DNA of 64,000 nt from Paenibacillus polymyxa (GTDB lineage: Bacteria; Bacillota; Bacilli; Paenibacillales; Paenibacillaceae): contig NZ_CP015423.1 in the NCBI RefSeq assembly GCF_001719045.1, positions 2,750,001-2,814,000 of the forward strand. The letters run 5' to 3'. This document shows positions 1-8,277 of the stretch, in pieces; position 1 is the first letter of the stretch; each line of letters starts with the position of its first letter. Under the pieces are notes generated by a model. The model worked only from the letters and a program-made list of their open reading frames with translations. It did not search any database and had not been told where the DNA came from. The translations under genes and the position numbers were made by a program.

Positions 1-35
1 ATTTTATGTATAGTGGCGTTACAAAACAAATTTAA

Positions 36-49
36 TGTATACGCTTGCA
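36..49 (+). promoter_or_regulatory. cre-like site at the gnt promoter
   Basis: The 14 bases TGTATACGCTTGCA match the CcpA consensus TGWAANCGNTNWCA at 12 of 14 positions. The site overlaps the -35 hexamer of the gntR promoter, where CcpA binding would block RNA polymerase. Catabolite repression of gluconate genes is known in Bacillus; its presence here is inferred from sequence. Confidence 0.45.
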
Positions 50-72
50 AATTTAAAATTTCAGATTATAAT
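45..72 (+). promoter_or_regulatory. Sigma-A promoter of the gnt operon
   Basis: A -35 hexamer TTGCAA (45-50) is followed after 16 bases by a perfect -10 TATAAT (67-72), about 40 bases before the gntR start. It is the only strong promoter seen ahead of the four co-directional gnt genes. Confidence 0.7.
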
Positions 73-88
73 ACCTGTATACAAGTAT
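71..88 (+). promoter_or_regulatory. GntR operator
   Basis: ATACCTGTATACAAGTAT is an 18-bp dyad with one mismatch between its halves. As I recall it, it differs at one base from the Bacillus subtilis GntR operator (ATACTTGTATACAAGTAT). It begins inside the -10 hexamer and covers the expected transcription start, so bound GntR would block initiation until gluconate releases it. Confidence 0.75.
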
Positions 89-111
89 ACTTGATTAATT
101 GAGAAGGTGAA

Positions 112-843
112 ATGATGGTCGAATCAGAATTCCTATATCCCTCCAAATGGCTTTTAAAAGCCTCAGCTGGTGATCGCGTAACATCCGAGCTTAGAATGCG
201 CATTATTTCTGGCGGGATTGAAAGCGGTACCATATTATCTGAAAATAAACTAGCTGCTGATTTCACTGTAAGTCGCTCACCCATTCGTGAAGCGTTAAAA
301 ATACTGGCATCCGAAAATATCATTCGATTAGAAAGAATGGGAGCCGTTGTTATTGGCCTATCAGAAAAAGAAATAGAAGAAATTTATGATGTCCGTCTGC
401 TCATAGAATCCTTCGTATTTGAACGTCTTGTAAAGATGGACACTAATGATTTGACGAAGGAACTTAGTAAAATACTCGAAATGATGAAAGTTGCCGTCAA
501 ATATAATGATGCTGATGAGTTTTCATATCAAGATGTCTTGTTCCATGAAACGATTATTCGTGCAGTCAATCATTCACATATTCTGATGATCTGGAATAAT
601 TTAAAGCCTGTTATGGAAAGTCTCATTCTTTTGTCGATGCGTATGCGTTTCACTGAAAAGTATGAAGATTTTACACGGATTATAAACAATCACGAACTTT
701 ATATTGAAGCAATCAAAGTAAAAGATAGAGACCTCATGATCAAGTCTTTACATGAAAACTTTGATGATGTTCAAGGTAAAGTAGAAGACCTATGGATGTC
801 ACAACAAATGCTATCTAAAGGAGTCGTGCAACAAAATGACTAA
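112..843 (+). CDS. gntR: GntR-family repressor of the gluconate operon
   Basis: This 243-residue protein has the FadR-type GntR layout: an N-terminal winged helix (about residues 20-90, with the typical SRSPIREALKIL segment) and an all-helical FCD effector domain (about 95-225). It is expected to repress gntRKPZ and to be released by gluconate. The start follows GAGAAGGTGA; two consecutive ATG codons (112 and 115) are possible. It is the first gene of the operon and its end overlaps gntK by 8 bases. The operator overlapping its promoter implies autoregulation. The specific assignment rests on the neighbours; the family is clear. Confidence 0.9.
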   Translation: MMVESEFLYPSKWLLKASAGDRVTSELRMRIISGGIESGTILSENKLAADFTVSRSPIREALKILASENIIRLERMGAVVIGLSEKEIEEIYDVRLLIESFVFERLVKMDTNDLTKELSKILEMMKVAVKYNDADEFSYQDVLFHETIIRAVNHSHILMIWNNLKPVMESLILLSMRMRFTEKYEDFTRIINNHELYIEAIKVKDRDLMIKSLHENFDDVQGKVEDLWMSQQMLSKGVVQQND

Positions 844-2374
844 CTATATGTTAGGTATAGATATCGGAACCACAAGTACGAAAGCCGTTCTATTTAGCAA
901 AAAAGGCGAAGTCATCCAACAAGAGAATATTGGATACCCGCTTTATACACCGGATATAGCGACAGCTGAACAAAACCCAGAAGAGATTTTTCAGGCTGTC
1001 CTGCAAGCCACTTCGAATATCATGAAACATCACTCACAAAAAAAGCTATCGTTTGTTTCATTTAGCAGTGCCATGCATAGTGTCATTGCGATGGATGAAA
1101 ATGACCGCCCACTGACGTCTTGTATCACTTGGGCAGATAATCGAAGTGAAGCATGGGCACATAAAATAAAAGATGAGCTGAATGGCCATGAAGTCTATAA
1201 ACGAACAGGAACACCCATTCACCCCATGTCACCCTTAACGAAAATAGCCTGGATTGTGAATGACCTTCCTGAAACCGCTGTCAAGGTTAAAAAGTATATC
1301 GGAATTAAAGAATATATTTTTAAAAAGTTCTTTGATCAATATGTAGTGGATTATTCCCTAGCTTCTGCCATGGGTATGATGAATCTAGAAAAATTAGATT
1401 GGGATGAAGAGGCATTAAAAATTGCTGGTATAACCCCTTCTCAATTATCTGAGCTTGTGCCAACAACCAGGATATTTACCAACTGTAATTCAGATTTAGC
1501 AAAAAAGATGGGGATCGATCCACAAACATCGTTTGTCATTGGAGCTAGCGATGGAGTCCTTTCTAATCTAGGTGTAAATGCGATACGAAAAGGCGAAGTT
1601 GCCGTCACAATCGGGACAAGCGGTGCCATTCGAACCATTATAGACAAGCCTCAAACAGACGAAAAGGGAAGAATATTTTGTTATGCCTTAACAGAAAAGC
1701 ACTGGGTTATTGGGGGGCCGGTGAACAATGGCGGGATGGTCCTTCGCTGGATCCGTGACGAACTTGCCTCATCAGAAGTAGAAACAGCGAAAAGACTAGG
1801 AATTGATCCATATGATGTACTAACCAAGATTGCTGAACGTGTAAGACCAGGATCTGACGGATTGTTATTCCATCCATACCTGGCTGGTGAACGTGCGCCA
1901 TTATGGAACCCAGACGTACGTGGCTCATTCTTCGGTTTAACAATGTCACATAAGAAAGAACATATGATTCGCGCAGCCCTAGAAGGAGTCATTTACAATT
2001 TGTACACCGTATTTTTAGCATTAACCGAATGTATGGACGGTCCTGTGACCCGAATTCAAGCTACTGGAGGCTTCGCAAGATCAGATGTTTGGCGGCAAAT
2101 GATGTCTGACATATTCTCATCTGAAGTCGTCGTTCCAGAAAGCTACGAAAGTTCTTGTCTAGGGGCTTGTATTTTAGGCTTGTATGCCACCGGACAAATC
2201 CAGTCCTTTGAAGTCGTTTCTGAAATGATTGGCAGTACCAACAAACATACACCAAAAGAAGAAGCGACCAAGGAATATAGGAAATTGCTGCCCATTTTCA
2301 TTAACCTATCCAGAGTATTAGAAGATGATTATACACGGATTTCCAATTATCAAAGAAGCTTAATTAAACACTAA
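836..2374 (+). CDS. gntK: Gluconokinase, FGGY family
   Basis: The enzyme phosphorylates gluconate to 6-phosphogluconate with ATP in the cytoplasm. The 512 residues match the usual length of FGGY carbohydrate kinases. The N-terminal phosphate-binding motif GIDIGTTSTKAVLF (residues 7-20) and a C-terminal ATP-site segment around ATGGFARSDVWRQM are visible, with HPYLAGERAPLWN between them. The start overlaps the end of gntR, indicating translational coupling. Position between gntR and gntP identifies the substrate; on sequence alone another sugar acid or polyol could not be excluded. Confidence 0.92.
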   Translation: MTNYMLGIDIGTTSTKAVLFSKKGEVIQQENIGYPLYTPDIATAEQNPEEIFQAVLQATSNIMKHHSQKKLSFVSFSSAMHSVIAMDENDRPLTSCITWADNRSEAWAHKIKDELNGHEVYKRTGTPIHPMSPLTKIAWIVNDLPETAVKVKKYIGIKEYIFKKFFDQYVVDYSLASAMGMMNLEKLDWDEEALKIAGITPSQLSELVPTTRIFTNCNSDLAKKMGIDPQTSFVIGASDGVLSNLGVNAIRKGEVAVTIGTSGAIRTIIDKPQTDEKGRIFCYALTEKHWVIGGPVNNGGMVLRWIRDELASSEVETAKRLGIDPYDVLTKIAERVRPGSDGLLFHPYLAGERAPLWNPDVRGSFFGLTMSHKKEHMIRAALEGVIYNLYTVFLALTECMDGPVTRIQATGGFARSDVWRQMMSDIFSSEVVVPESYESSCLGACILGLYATGQIQSFEVVSEMIGSTNKHTPKEEATKEYRKLLPIFINLSRVLEDDYTRISNYQRSLIKH

Positions 2375-2401
2375 AAAGATAAAAAGCAGGGGGTAATTAC
2401 A

Positions 2402-3748
2402 ATGCCATTAGTTATCGTAGCGATTGGAATTTTAGCATTATTAGTTTTAATAATGGGCTTCAAATTGAATACCTTTATTTCATTAATCATTGTATCGTTC
2501 GGCGTCGCTTTAGCACTTGGAATGCCATTAGAGGAAATTGTCAAAACCATCGAAGCCGGATTAGGCGGAACCCTTGGTCACTTAGCGTTAATCTTTGGAC
2601 TTGGAGCGATGTTAGGTAAGTTGATCGCCGATTCTGGTGGTGCTCAACGAATTGCCATGACCCTCGTAGACAAATTTGGTGAAAAAAATATCCAATGGGC
2701 AGTCGTAGCTGCTTCATTCATTATCGGTGTGGCGTTATTTTTTGAAGTAGGATTAGTATTGTTAATTCCAATCATATTTGCCATTTCAAAAGAATTAAAA
2801 GTTTCTATTTTATATCTCGGGATTCCGATGGTTGCAGCTTTATCCGTAACACATGGTTTCTTACCTCCACATCCAGGGCCAACAGTTATTGCTGGTGAAT
2901 ATGGCGCGAACCTTGGTGAGGTTTTACTTTACGGTTTCATTATTGCCATTCCAACCGTTATTTTAGCTGGACCTGTATTTACTAAGCTTGCCAAAAAACT
3001 CGTACCTGCATCATTTACGAAAACCGGTAATATCGCCTCTTTAGGTGAACAAAAAGTATTTAAATCCGAGGAAACTCCGGGATTTGGTATCAGTGTATTT
3101 ACTGCAATGCTTCCTGTTATTTTAATGTCTATTGCTACGGTTATTACTTTGCTTCAAAAAACAATGGGATTTGAAGATAGCAGTTTACTAGCAGCGATCC
3201 GTTTTATTGGTGATGCATCAACTTCCATGTTAATTTCCTTACTGGTAGCTGTCTACACCATGGGAATAGCACGAAAAATTCCAATCAAAAATGTAATGGC
3301 ATCTTGTACAACGGCTATTACTCATATTGGGATGATGCTCTTAATCATTGGGGGTGGCGGAGCCTTCAAACAAGTACTGATTAATGGCGGCGTAGGTGAC
3401 TATGTGGCTGAATTATTCAATGGAACTACATTATCACCCATCTTACTTGCCTGGATTATCGCTGCAATATTACGTATTTCCTTAGGTTCTGCAACTGTTG
3501 CAGCTTTAACAACCGCTGGTTTAGTTATTCCGATGTTAGGACAATCCGACGTTAATCTTGCTTTAGTTGTGCTTGCAACGGGAGCGGGTAGTTTAATAGC
3601 TTCACATGTTAACGATGCTGGTTTCTGGATGTTTAAAGAATATTTTGGTTTAAGCATGAAAGAAACATTTGCAACATGGACATTGCTTGAGACCATCATT
3701 TCTGTAGCTGGATTAGGATTTATTTTAGTACTAAGTTTATTCGTATAA
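2402..3748 (+). CDS. gntP: Gluconate:proton symporter, GntP family
   Basis: A 448-residue very hydrophobic protein with about a dozen membrane segments along its whole length, as in the GntP permease family. The conserved-looking LPPHPGP segment near residue 158 is typical of the family. It should import gluconate across the cytoplasmic membrane for GntK. The start lies downstream of AGGGGGTAATTACA, with 27 bases separating it from gntK. The order regulator, kinase, permease, dehydrogenase is that of the Bacillus gnt operon. Confidence 0.92.
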   Translation: MPLVIVAIGILALLVLIMGFKLNTFISLIIVSFGVALALGMPLEEIVKTIEAGLGGTLGHLALIFGLGAMLGKLIADSGGAQRIAMTLVDKFGEKNIQWAVVAASFIIGVALFFEVGLVLLIPIIFAISKELKVSILYLGIPMVAALSVTHGFLPPHPGPTVIAGEYGANLGEVLLYGFIIAIPTVILAGPVFTKLAKKLVPASFTKTGNIASLGEQKVFKSEETPGFGISVFTAMLPVILMSIATVITLLQKTMGFEDSSLLAAIRFIGDASTSMLISLLVAVYTMGIARKIPIKNVMASCTTAITHIGMMLLIIGGGGAFKQVLINGGVGDYVAELFNGTTLSPILLAWIIAAILRISLGSATVAALTTAGLVIPMLGQSDVNLALVVLATGAGSLIASHVNDAGFWMFKEYFGLSMKETFATWTLLETIISVAGLGFILVLSLFV

Positions 3749-3766
3749 ACCATGATTCCCGGGCGG

Positions 3767-3820
3767 TAGATCCCCCACTTATTTTTCTTAGAATCTTCTA
3801 AGCCTATAAGTGAGGATCTA
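3767..3820 (+). other. Nested stem-loop between gntP and gntZ
   Basis: An outer stem pairs TAGATCCCCCACTTA (3767-3781) with TAAGTGAGGATCTA (3807-3820), with one unpaired base. Inside its loop a second hairpin pairs CTTAGA with TCTAAG (3787-3802). No run of T follows, so it does not look like a simple terminator. It could be an mRNA processing or stabilising element that sets gntZ levels apart from gntRKP. Confidence 0.55.
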
Positions 3821-3855
3821 TGGCCTATTCATTTCAAATAAAAGGAGCAGAAAAA

Positions 3856-5259
3856 ATGTCCAACACAATTGGTGTCATTGGTTTAGGGGTAATGGGCCGT
3901 AATATCGCTTTAAATATGGCTGGTAAGGGTGAGCAAGTCGCTGTCTATAATTATACGAGGGATTTAACGGATGATCTTGTTAAAAAAAGTGAAGGTCACT
4001 CCATCCATCCCTACTACGAAATTCAAAATTTTGTTTACTCCTTAAAAACTCCAAGGAAAATCTTCCTTATGGTAACAGCGGGCAAACCGGTCGATTCGGT
4101 AATAGGTACATTAGTACCCTTCCTTGAAGCAGGCGATGTGATCATGGACGGTGGTAACTCCCATTACAAAGATACGGAACGTAGATATGATGAATTGAAG
4201 TCAAAAGGAATCGGTTATTTAGGAATCGGTATTTCCGGCGGCGAAGTTGGGGCTTTAAATGGACCTTCGATCATGCCTGGTGGAGATAAAAACGTATATG
4301 AAAAAGCAGCTTCTATTCTAACAAAAATAGCGGCCCACGTGGACGGAGACCCTTGTTGTGTTTATATGGGTCCAAAAGGTTCCGGTCACTTTGTAAAAAT
4401 GGTACATAACGGAATCGAGTACGCAGATATGCAATTAATCGCAGAAACCTATACATTTTTAAGAAAAAGGTTACGTTTATCTGTGAATGAAATTGCTGAT
4501 ATCTTTGAAATATGGAATCAAGGGGAACTGAAAAGTTATTTAATCCAAATCACAGCAGAGATTTTACGGAAAAAGGATGATGTAACAGGCTTACCATTAA
4601 TCGATGTGATTCTTGATAAAACAGGGCAAAAGGGCACAGGTAAATGGACAAGCATTCAAGCAATTGACAATGGGATTCCATCATCCATTATTACAGAGTC
4701 ATTGTTTGCCCGTTACATCTCCTCTTTAAAAGAAGAACGAGTTTATGCAGAAAATATTCTAACAGGACCAGGGATTGATCAGCGAAGTTTAGATAAAGAT
4801 GTGTGGATTGAGTACATTAGACAAGCTTTTTATATGGGTAAGATTTGTGCCTACGCGCAAGGATTTATACAATATAAAATGACTTCTGAACTTTACGGAT
4901 GGAATTTACCTTTAAAGGATATAGCCCTTATTTTCCGTGGTGGTTGCATCATTCGTGCTGAATTCTTAAACGTAATTAGCGAAACATATCAAGAACAGCC
5001 GAATTTGGCTAATCTATTAATCGCCCCGTATTTTGCTGAAAAGGTTAAAGAGTATCAAAAAGGATTACGAAAAGTTGTCTGTGAGGGTATTAATTCTGGT
5101 ACTTCGTTTCCATGTTTAAGTGCTTCACTTACTTATTACGATAGTTACCGGACAGGCATTTCGAATGCTAACCTTTTGCAAGCACAAAGGGATTATTTTG
5201 GTGCCCATACTTATGAACGAAGTGATGCAGCAGGGTCCTTTCACACAAACTGGCAGTGA
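3856..5259 (+). CDS. gntZ: 6-Phosphogluconate dehydrogenase (decarboxylating), GntZ type
   Basis: The enzyme oxidatively decarboxylates 6-phosphogluconate to ribulose 5-phosphate. The Rossmann motif GVIGLGVMGRNIA opens the protein, and the substrate segments GGNSHYKDTERR, GISGGEVGA and KMVHNGIEYADMQ are intact. The start at 3856 follows AAAGGAG at ideal spacing; an in-frame ATG 36 bases upstream sits in the hairpin and lacks a ribosome site. After the second beta strand the sequence is VYNYTRD, lacking the Arg of the N-R-S/T motif of NADP-dependent enzymes. This agrees with NAD-linked GntZ of Bacillus subtilis. Length (467 residues) is normal. Confidence 0.94.
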   Translation: MSNTIGVIGLGVMGRNIALNMAGKGEQVAVYNYTRDLTDDLVKKSEGHSIHPYYEIQNFVYSLKTPRKIFLMVTAGKPVDSVIGTLVPFLEAGDVIMDGGNSHYKDTERRYDELKSKGIGYLGIGISGGEVGALNGPSIMPGGDKNVYEKAASILTKIAAHVDGDPCCVYMGPKGSGHFVKMVHNGIEYADMQLIAETYTFLRKRLRLSVNEIADIFEIWNQGELKSYLIQITAEILRKKDDVTGLPLIDVILDKTGQKGTGKWTSIQAIDNGIPSSIITESLFARYISSLKEERVYAENILTGPGIDQRSLDKDVWIEYIRQAFYMGKICAYAQGFIQYKMTSELYGWNLPLKDIALIFRGGCIIRAEFLNVISETYQEQPNLANLLIAPYFAEKVKEYQKGLRKVVCEGINSGTSFPCLSASLTYYDSYRTGISNANLLQAQRDYFGAHTYERSDAAGSFHTNWQ

Positions 5260-5281
5260 TTGATAGTGGTAGTAAATCTCC

Positions 5282-5322
5282 AGTGCCCTAATGAAGTGGT
5301 TTTTTCCCTTCATTAGGGCACT
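5282..5322. terminator. Hairpin at the end of the gnt operon
   Basis: A perfect 15-bp stem pairs 5282-5296 with 5308-5322 around an 11-base loop. It lies between the convergent gntZ and SMR genes and can serve both strands. The following T-run is weak on either side. Confidence 0.6.
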
Positions 5323-5373
5323 CCTTTGGAATACATTTTCGCTACAATGTTCTTGTGTCTATACTATTTCATC

Positions 5374-5745
5374 TCATTTTTGAACGATTGAACTCGTTGC
5401 TTCTGTTGTTCCTTTTGCCTCACCATGTCCTGCACCAAATAGGTTCAGTACCACCACGCCAATAACAATTAAAGCAATACCTGCGATACTTCCTGTATTG
5501 ATTTTTTCTTTCCAAATCAATACTGAAATAAGCGTTGTAGCAACAGCTCCTACACCTGACCAGATGGCATAAGTCATATTTAAGGGGAGCGTCTTAAGGG
5601 ATAAGGAGATAAAGAAGAAAGAGATCACGAACGCCACAATTGTGAATAGAGTCGGATACAGTCTGGTGAAACCTTCTGAAGCTTTAAGCATTGAAGTTCC
5701 AACAAGTTCACCAACAATAGAGATTGCCAAGAAAAGATAAGCCAT
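5374..5745 (-). CDS. Small multidrug resistance (SMR) efflux protein
   Basis: A 123-residue protein with four predicted membrane helices of the EmrE/EbrAB/QacC type. The membrane-embedded acidic residue that couples proton and drug movement is present in GELVGTSMLK (Glu13), and the family segment YAIWSGVGAVATTLISVLIWKE spans helix three. A polar tail of about 15 residues rich in Thr and Glu extends past the usual end. Its start codon overlaps the stop codon of the upstream TetR gene by one base, so the pair is translationally coupled. The drug range cannot be told from sequence. Confidence 0.88.
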   Translation of the reverse strand: MAYLFLAISIVGELVGTSMLKASEGFTRLYPTLFTIVAFVISFFFISLSLKTLPLNMTYAIWSGVGAVATTLISVLIWKEKINTGSIAGIALIVIGVVVLNLFGAGHGEAKGTTEATSSIVQK

Positions 5746-6296
5746 TATTCATTCTCCTTTATATATGTTTTCAATTCTTCCATCATTTTTTGCCTCATTT
5801 CTTCATTGGGAGGAGCAAGCCCAAACATTTCAGCAAACCACAAACCGTCTATAGCTAATCGGACTATCGTGGAACGAACGGGGTCCAATTCGTCGTTTTC
5901 AATTTTATTTTGGATATTCTCATACTCGTCCTGAAGTAATTTTAGCATGTGAGGGTTCGTAAACTGTGCTGCTGAGAGAGCGGTATACAGGTCACTTGCA
6001 TTCCGATCGCCAGAAAATGATGTATTCATATACGCGCGAGTCCATCTTCCTTTGGAATGCATATCGTTTTCTGCTCTCTCATTAAATTCGGAGACAAAGC
6101 TGGTCGATAGTTGTTCAACCATTCCCAAAATCAATTCATCTTTATTCGGAAAATGGTAAAGCAATCCTCCTTTACTTATTCCCGCTTTCTTAGCCACCGC
6201 TTCTAACGTTAATTTCTCTACTCCTTCTTCGTGCACAATCATCGAGGCCGCTTTAAGAATTAATTCTCTTTTTAATGCTTTTTTAGTTGTATTCAT
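5745..6296 (-). CDS. TetR-family repressor of the SMR gene
   Basis: The N-terminal TetR helix-turn-helix (about residues 10-55) contains the typical VAKKAGISKGGLLYHFPNKDELI segment (described here in part only). The remainder is a helical ligand domain. The ATG at 6296 follows GAGGGG at 8 bases; a GTG nine bases earlier is too close to that site. It is cotranscribed with the SMR pump and has a palindrome in its own promoter, so it very likely represses the two-gene operon until a pump substrate binds. Confidence 0.88.
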   Translation of the reverse strand: MNTTKKALKRELILKAASMIVHEEGVEKLTLEAVAKKAGISKGGLLYHFPNKDELILGMVEQLSTSFVSEFNERAENDMHSKGRWTRAYMNTSFSGDRNASDLYTALSAAQFTNPHMLKLLQDEYENIQNKIENDELDPVRSTIVRLAIDGLWFAEMFGLAPPNEEMRQKMMEELKTYIKENE

Positions 6297-6313
6297 ATTG
6301 ATCACCCCTCTTT

Positions 6314-6342
6314 ACTATACCGTCCAGACGGTTTTATTTCAA
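6314..6342 (-). promoter_or_regulatory. Promoter and TetR operator of the tetR-SMR operon
   Basis: On the minus strand TTGAAA (6337-6342) and TATAGT (6314-6319) are separated by exactly 17 bases. The spacer holds the dyad ACCGTC-CA-GACGGT (6319-6332). A repressor bound there would occlude the promoter, as for many TetR autoregulators. Confidence 0.75.
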
Positions 6343-6425
6343 GTGGGTTAAAGTGATGGATTGGGTATGTAAGCCTAATTGAGTTGGATTAGGTTTTGAT
6401 ACGTTAGGTTTAAGCTAAATAAAAA

Positions 6426-6520
6426 GAAGCCTTGGGCGTATAACATTTCAGCCAAGACTTCGTCAAATAAACATCTACCCAGCCCAGACATTTGGCAAAA
6501 GTTCGCATCTGTTGGGTTTT
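6426..6520. other. Two weak stem-loops downstream of the xylanase
   Basis: One hairpin pairs GAAGCCTTGGGC with GCCAAGACTTC (about 6427-6463), and a second pairs CCCAGCCCAGA with TCTGTTGGG followed by TTTT (about 6478-6516). Either could end transcription between the xylanase and the tetR-SMR operon. No gene is seen in 6343-6536. Confidence 0.35.
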
Positions 6521-6536
6521 AAGTGCCACCTATAGT

Positions 6537-7493
6537 TTAACTCTGCACATATTGTCTCAGCCATTGGAGCGCGGGACGTTCCGTGCCGTTAGAATTCAGC
6601 AGATGTGTGTTCGGCTTCCAAGTTTGTCCCTCGATATACCCCCAGAGCGTAACTCCCTTCACCGCAGAATGCTTCCATAATACCGGAAATTTCTCCTTGT
6701 ATCTGGCAAGCTGGGTGTTGTCGTCACCAGTTATATCCAGTTCCGACACATAGATTGGCAATCCTGTTGCCGCCAGCTTGTTCAGTACAGTGTTCATCGT
6801 GTTAACTGAAACAGTGTCCATGCTAAACTGGTGGCATTGAATACCAATTCCGTCAATCAAGCCTCTGCTCTTGAGCTGATTAATAATATTGACATATTGG
6901 TCGGTTAACGAGGGATCGTTGATAATTCCATATTCATTAATCATCAGCTTGGCATTTGGAAAAGCTTGTCTTGCCTGTTGGAACGACCATATGACCCAAT
7001 CCCATCCGGTCGATCCGTCACCGCCTATGGCATTGCGGAAGGATGGCTTCTGATGCAGGGGCTCATTCACCACATCTATAAACTCCGCATTCGGATAGCG
7101 TTGACCTGCTGCTTTAATCCACTGGGTTACTTCCGCCTTCTGATCAGCAGCCGACAGTCCGCTAATCCAACCTGGCTCCTGAGCACCCCATACCAATGTA
7201 TGGAACTTGAACGGGAAGCCATTGTTACGGGCATAATTGTAGGCGGTATCCGCCTGCGACCAGTTCATGTTGTTACGGCTGCCTTCAACCGACCCCCATT
7301 TGGTCGAATTCTCTGGCGTCACCTGGTTCCAGTATGTTCCGAAACTTGCAGGGACACTTCCAGCAATGATATTCCCGAGGAATTTGCCACCGTTCGCCAT
7401 ACTGGCACTAGCCGGGTTTATCAGAACTGATGATAACAACACACCCGCCAACGCCAAGCTGCTTACCAACTTGCCCACTTTAAATTTCGACAT
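6537..7493 (-). CDS. Secreted endo-1,4-beta-xylanase, GH10
   Basis: A 318-residue precursor. Residues 1-30 form a signal peptide (KVGK start, hydrophobic core, cleavage near ASA-SM). The rest is a single GH10 barrel that cleaves the xylan backbone. The acid/base Glu lies in DVVNEPLH and the nucleophile Glu in YVSELDITG; the substrate segments FKFHTLVWG and TLWGYIEGQTW are also present. No carbohydrate-binding module is attached, so it is a compact single-domain enzyme. It stands alone as a transcription unit with a cre-like site upstream. Confidence 0.93.
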   Translation of the reverse strand: MSKFKVGKLVSSLALAGVLLSSVLINPASASMANGGKFLGNIIAGSVPASFGTYWNQVTPENSTKWGSVEGSRNNMNWSQADTAYNYARNNGFPFKFHTLVWGAQEPGWISGLSAADQKAEVTQWIKAAGQRYPNAEFIDVVNEPLHQKPSFRNAIGGDGSTGWDWVIWSFQQARQAFPNAKLMINEYGIINDPSLTDQYVNIINQLKSRGLIDGIGIQCHQFSMDTVSVNTMNTVLNKLAATGLPIYVSELDITGDDNTQLARYKEKFPVLWKHSAVKGVTLWGYIEGQTWKPNTHLLNSNGTERPALQWLRQYVQS

Positions 7494-7539
7494 ACAATCT
7501 CCTCCTCATACGTATAGTTTTTAATATTCCTACCTCTAA

Positions 7540-7553
7540 ATAAATCGCTTACA
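7540..7553 (-). promoter_or_regulatory. cre-like site upstream of the xylanase
   Basis: On the minus strand TGTAAGCGATTTAT matches the cre consensus at 12 of 14 positions, with mismatches only in the last two bases. It lies about 47 bases before the xylanase start, suggesting carbon catabolite repression. Confidence 0.4.
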
Positions 7554-7727
7554 TTTCCAATTATAAGAATGGAAGGTTATTGTCCGCTACATGTAAAAGT
7601 AAAGATTTTACCCGAAAAACTTTACATCATTGCGGGGCGACTGAACACCTGGTGCTCCTTTAACACATCGTTTCGATTAAAGTCTAGCCTCGTAGCATAT
7701 CACTTTGGAGACTGCCCATTTAATAGT

Positions 7728-7826
7728 TTAAGGATTAAGCGCTCTTGCAATTGCGTCTACATAACTTTGGCTAGCACGCTGGCTTACTTCTGCTTGAGGA
7801 ACCATCCCCTCAAAGTTGATGAGAAA
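7728..7826 (-). pseudogene. C-terminal fragment of a lost enzyme, perhaps a flavin reductase
   Basis: The minus strand encodes about 32 residues ending RASQSYVDAIARALNP and a stop at 7728-7730. The amphipathic tail resembles the C-terminus of NAD(P)H-dependent FMN reductases, but it is too short to assign. There is no start codon or ribosome site. It stops abruptly at a plus-strand TetR remnant, so the boundary near 7820 looks like a deletion scar. Confidence 0.4.
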
Positions 7827-8051
7827 TTTGAAATTCCTACAAGGGAACATCAAATGTACCTATCGGTTATATTTCAAGAAACCATTGAACGAGGTATACA
7901 ATCAGGTGAACTTGAGATCGGGCTCGATGCGAAGGCTGTATCACAGGCGCTAGTCGTATCGTTAATTGGACTGACGGTAATGATAAAGTCTCGTCCAGAA
8001 CGATCATTTATTGATAACACGATAGAGGTGACACTTACACTTCTTAAGTAA
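7818..8051 (+). pseudogene. C-terminal remnant of a TetR-family regulator
   Basis: About 75 residues from KFEIPTREHQMYL to the stop at 8051 look like the final helices of a TetR regulator (REHQMYLSVIFQETIERGI, then AKAVSQALVVSLIGL). The DNA-binding half is absent. The open frame runs back to 7569, but that stretch has no family resemblance and overlaps the opposite-strand fragment. It is therefore a decapitated gene. Confidence 0.55.
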
Positions 8052-8106
8052 TTCAGAGTGAATTCAATTTTAACGAATGGGTGTATTCTCGACGCACATG
8101 TCCCCC

Positions 8107-8156
8107 AGCGCAACAAAGGCTGCCGGATACATTTTCTCGGCAGCCTTTGTTGCGCT
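8107..8156. terminator. Long perfect inverted repeat
   Basis: A 19-bp perfect stem (8107-8125 with 8138-8156) and 12-base loop follow the TetR remnant. No T-run follows on either strand, so termination is possible but not certain. Confidence 0.5.
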
Positions 8157-8216
8157 CATATTACATACTTCTTCGCATTTGCATGAGTTCAAACGATTCC
8201 TTCACTGATCTTAGTT

Positions 8217-8245
8217 TTGCATATATATACTTAATAATGTATATT
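8217..8245 (+). promoter_or_regulatory. Promoter of the GNAT gene
   Basis: TTGCAT (8217-8222) and TATATT (8240-8245) are separated by 17 bases and lie 33 bases before the start codon. Confidence 0.55.
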
Positions 8246-8277
8246 AATTCAAAACCAATGAAAAGGGAGTACATCTA

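Noticed and set aside
6966..7430. Long plus-strand frame opposite the xylanase
   Set aside because: It is the complement of a clear GH10 gene, with no ribosome site and no family resemblance.
8107..8156. Insertion-sequence end or attachment site
   Set aside because: The perfect 19-bp inverted repeat occurs once, has a short loop and no transposase; a hairpin terminator explains it better.
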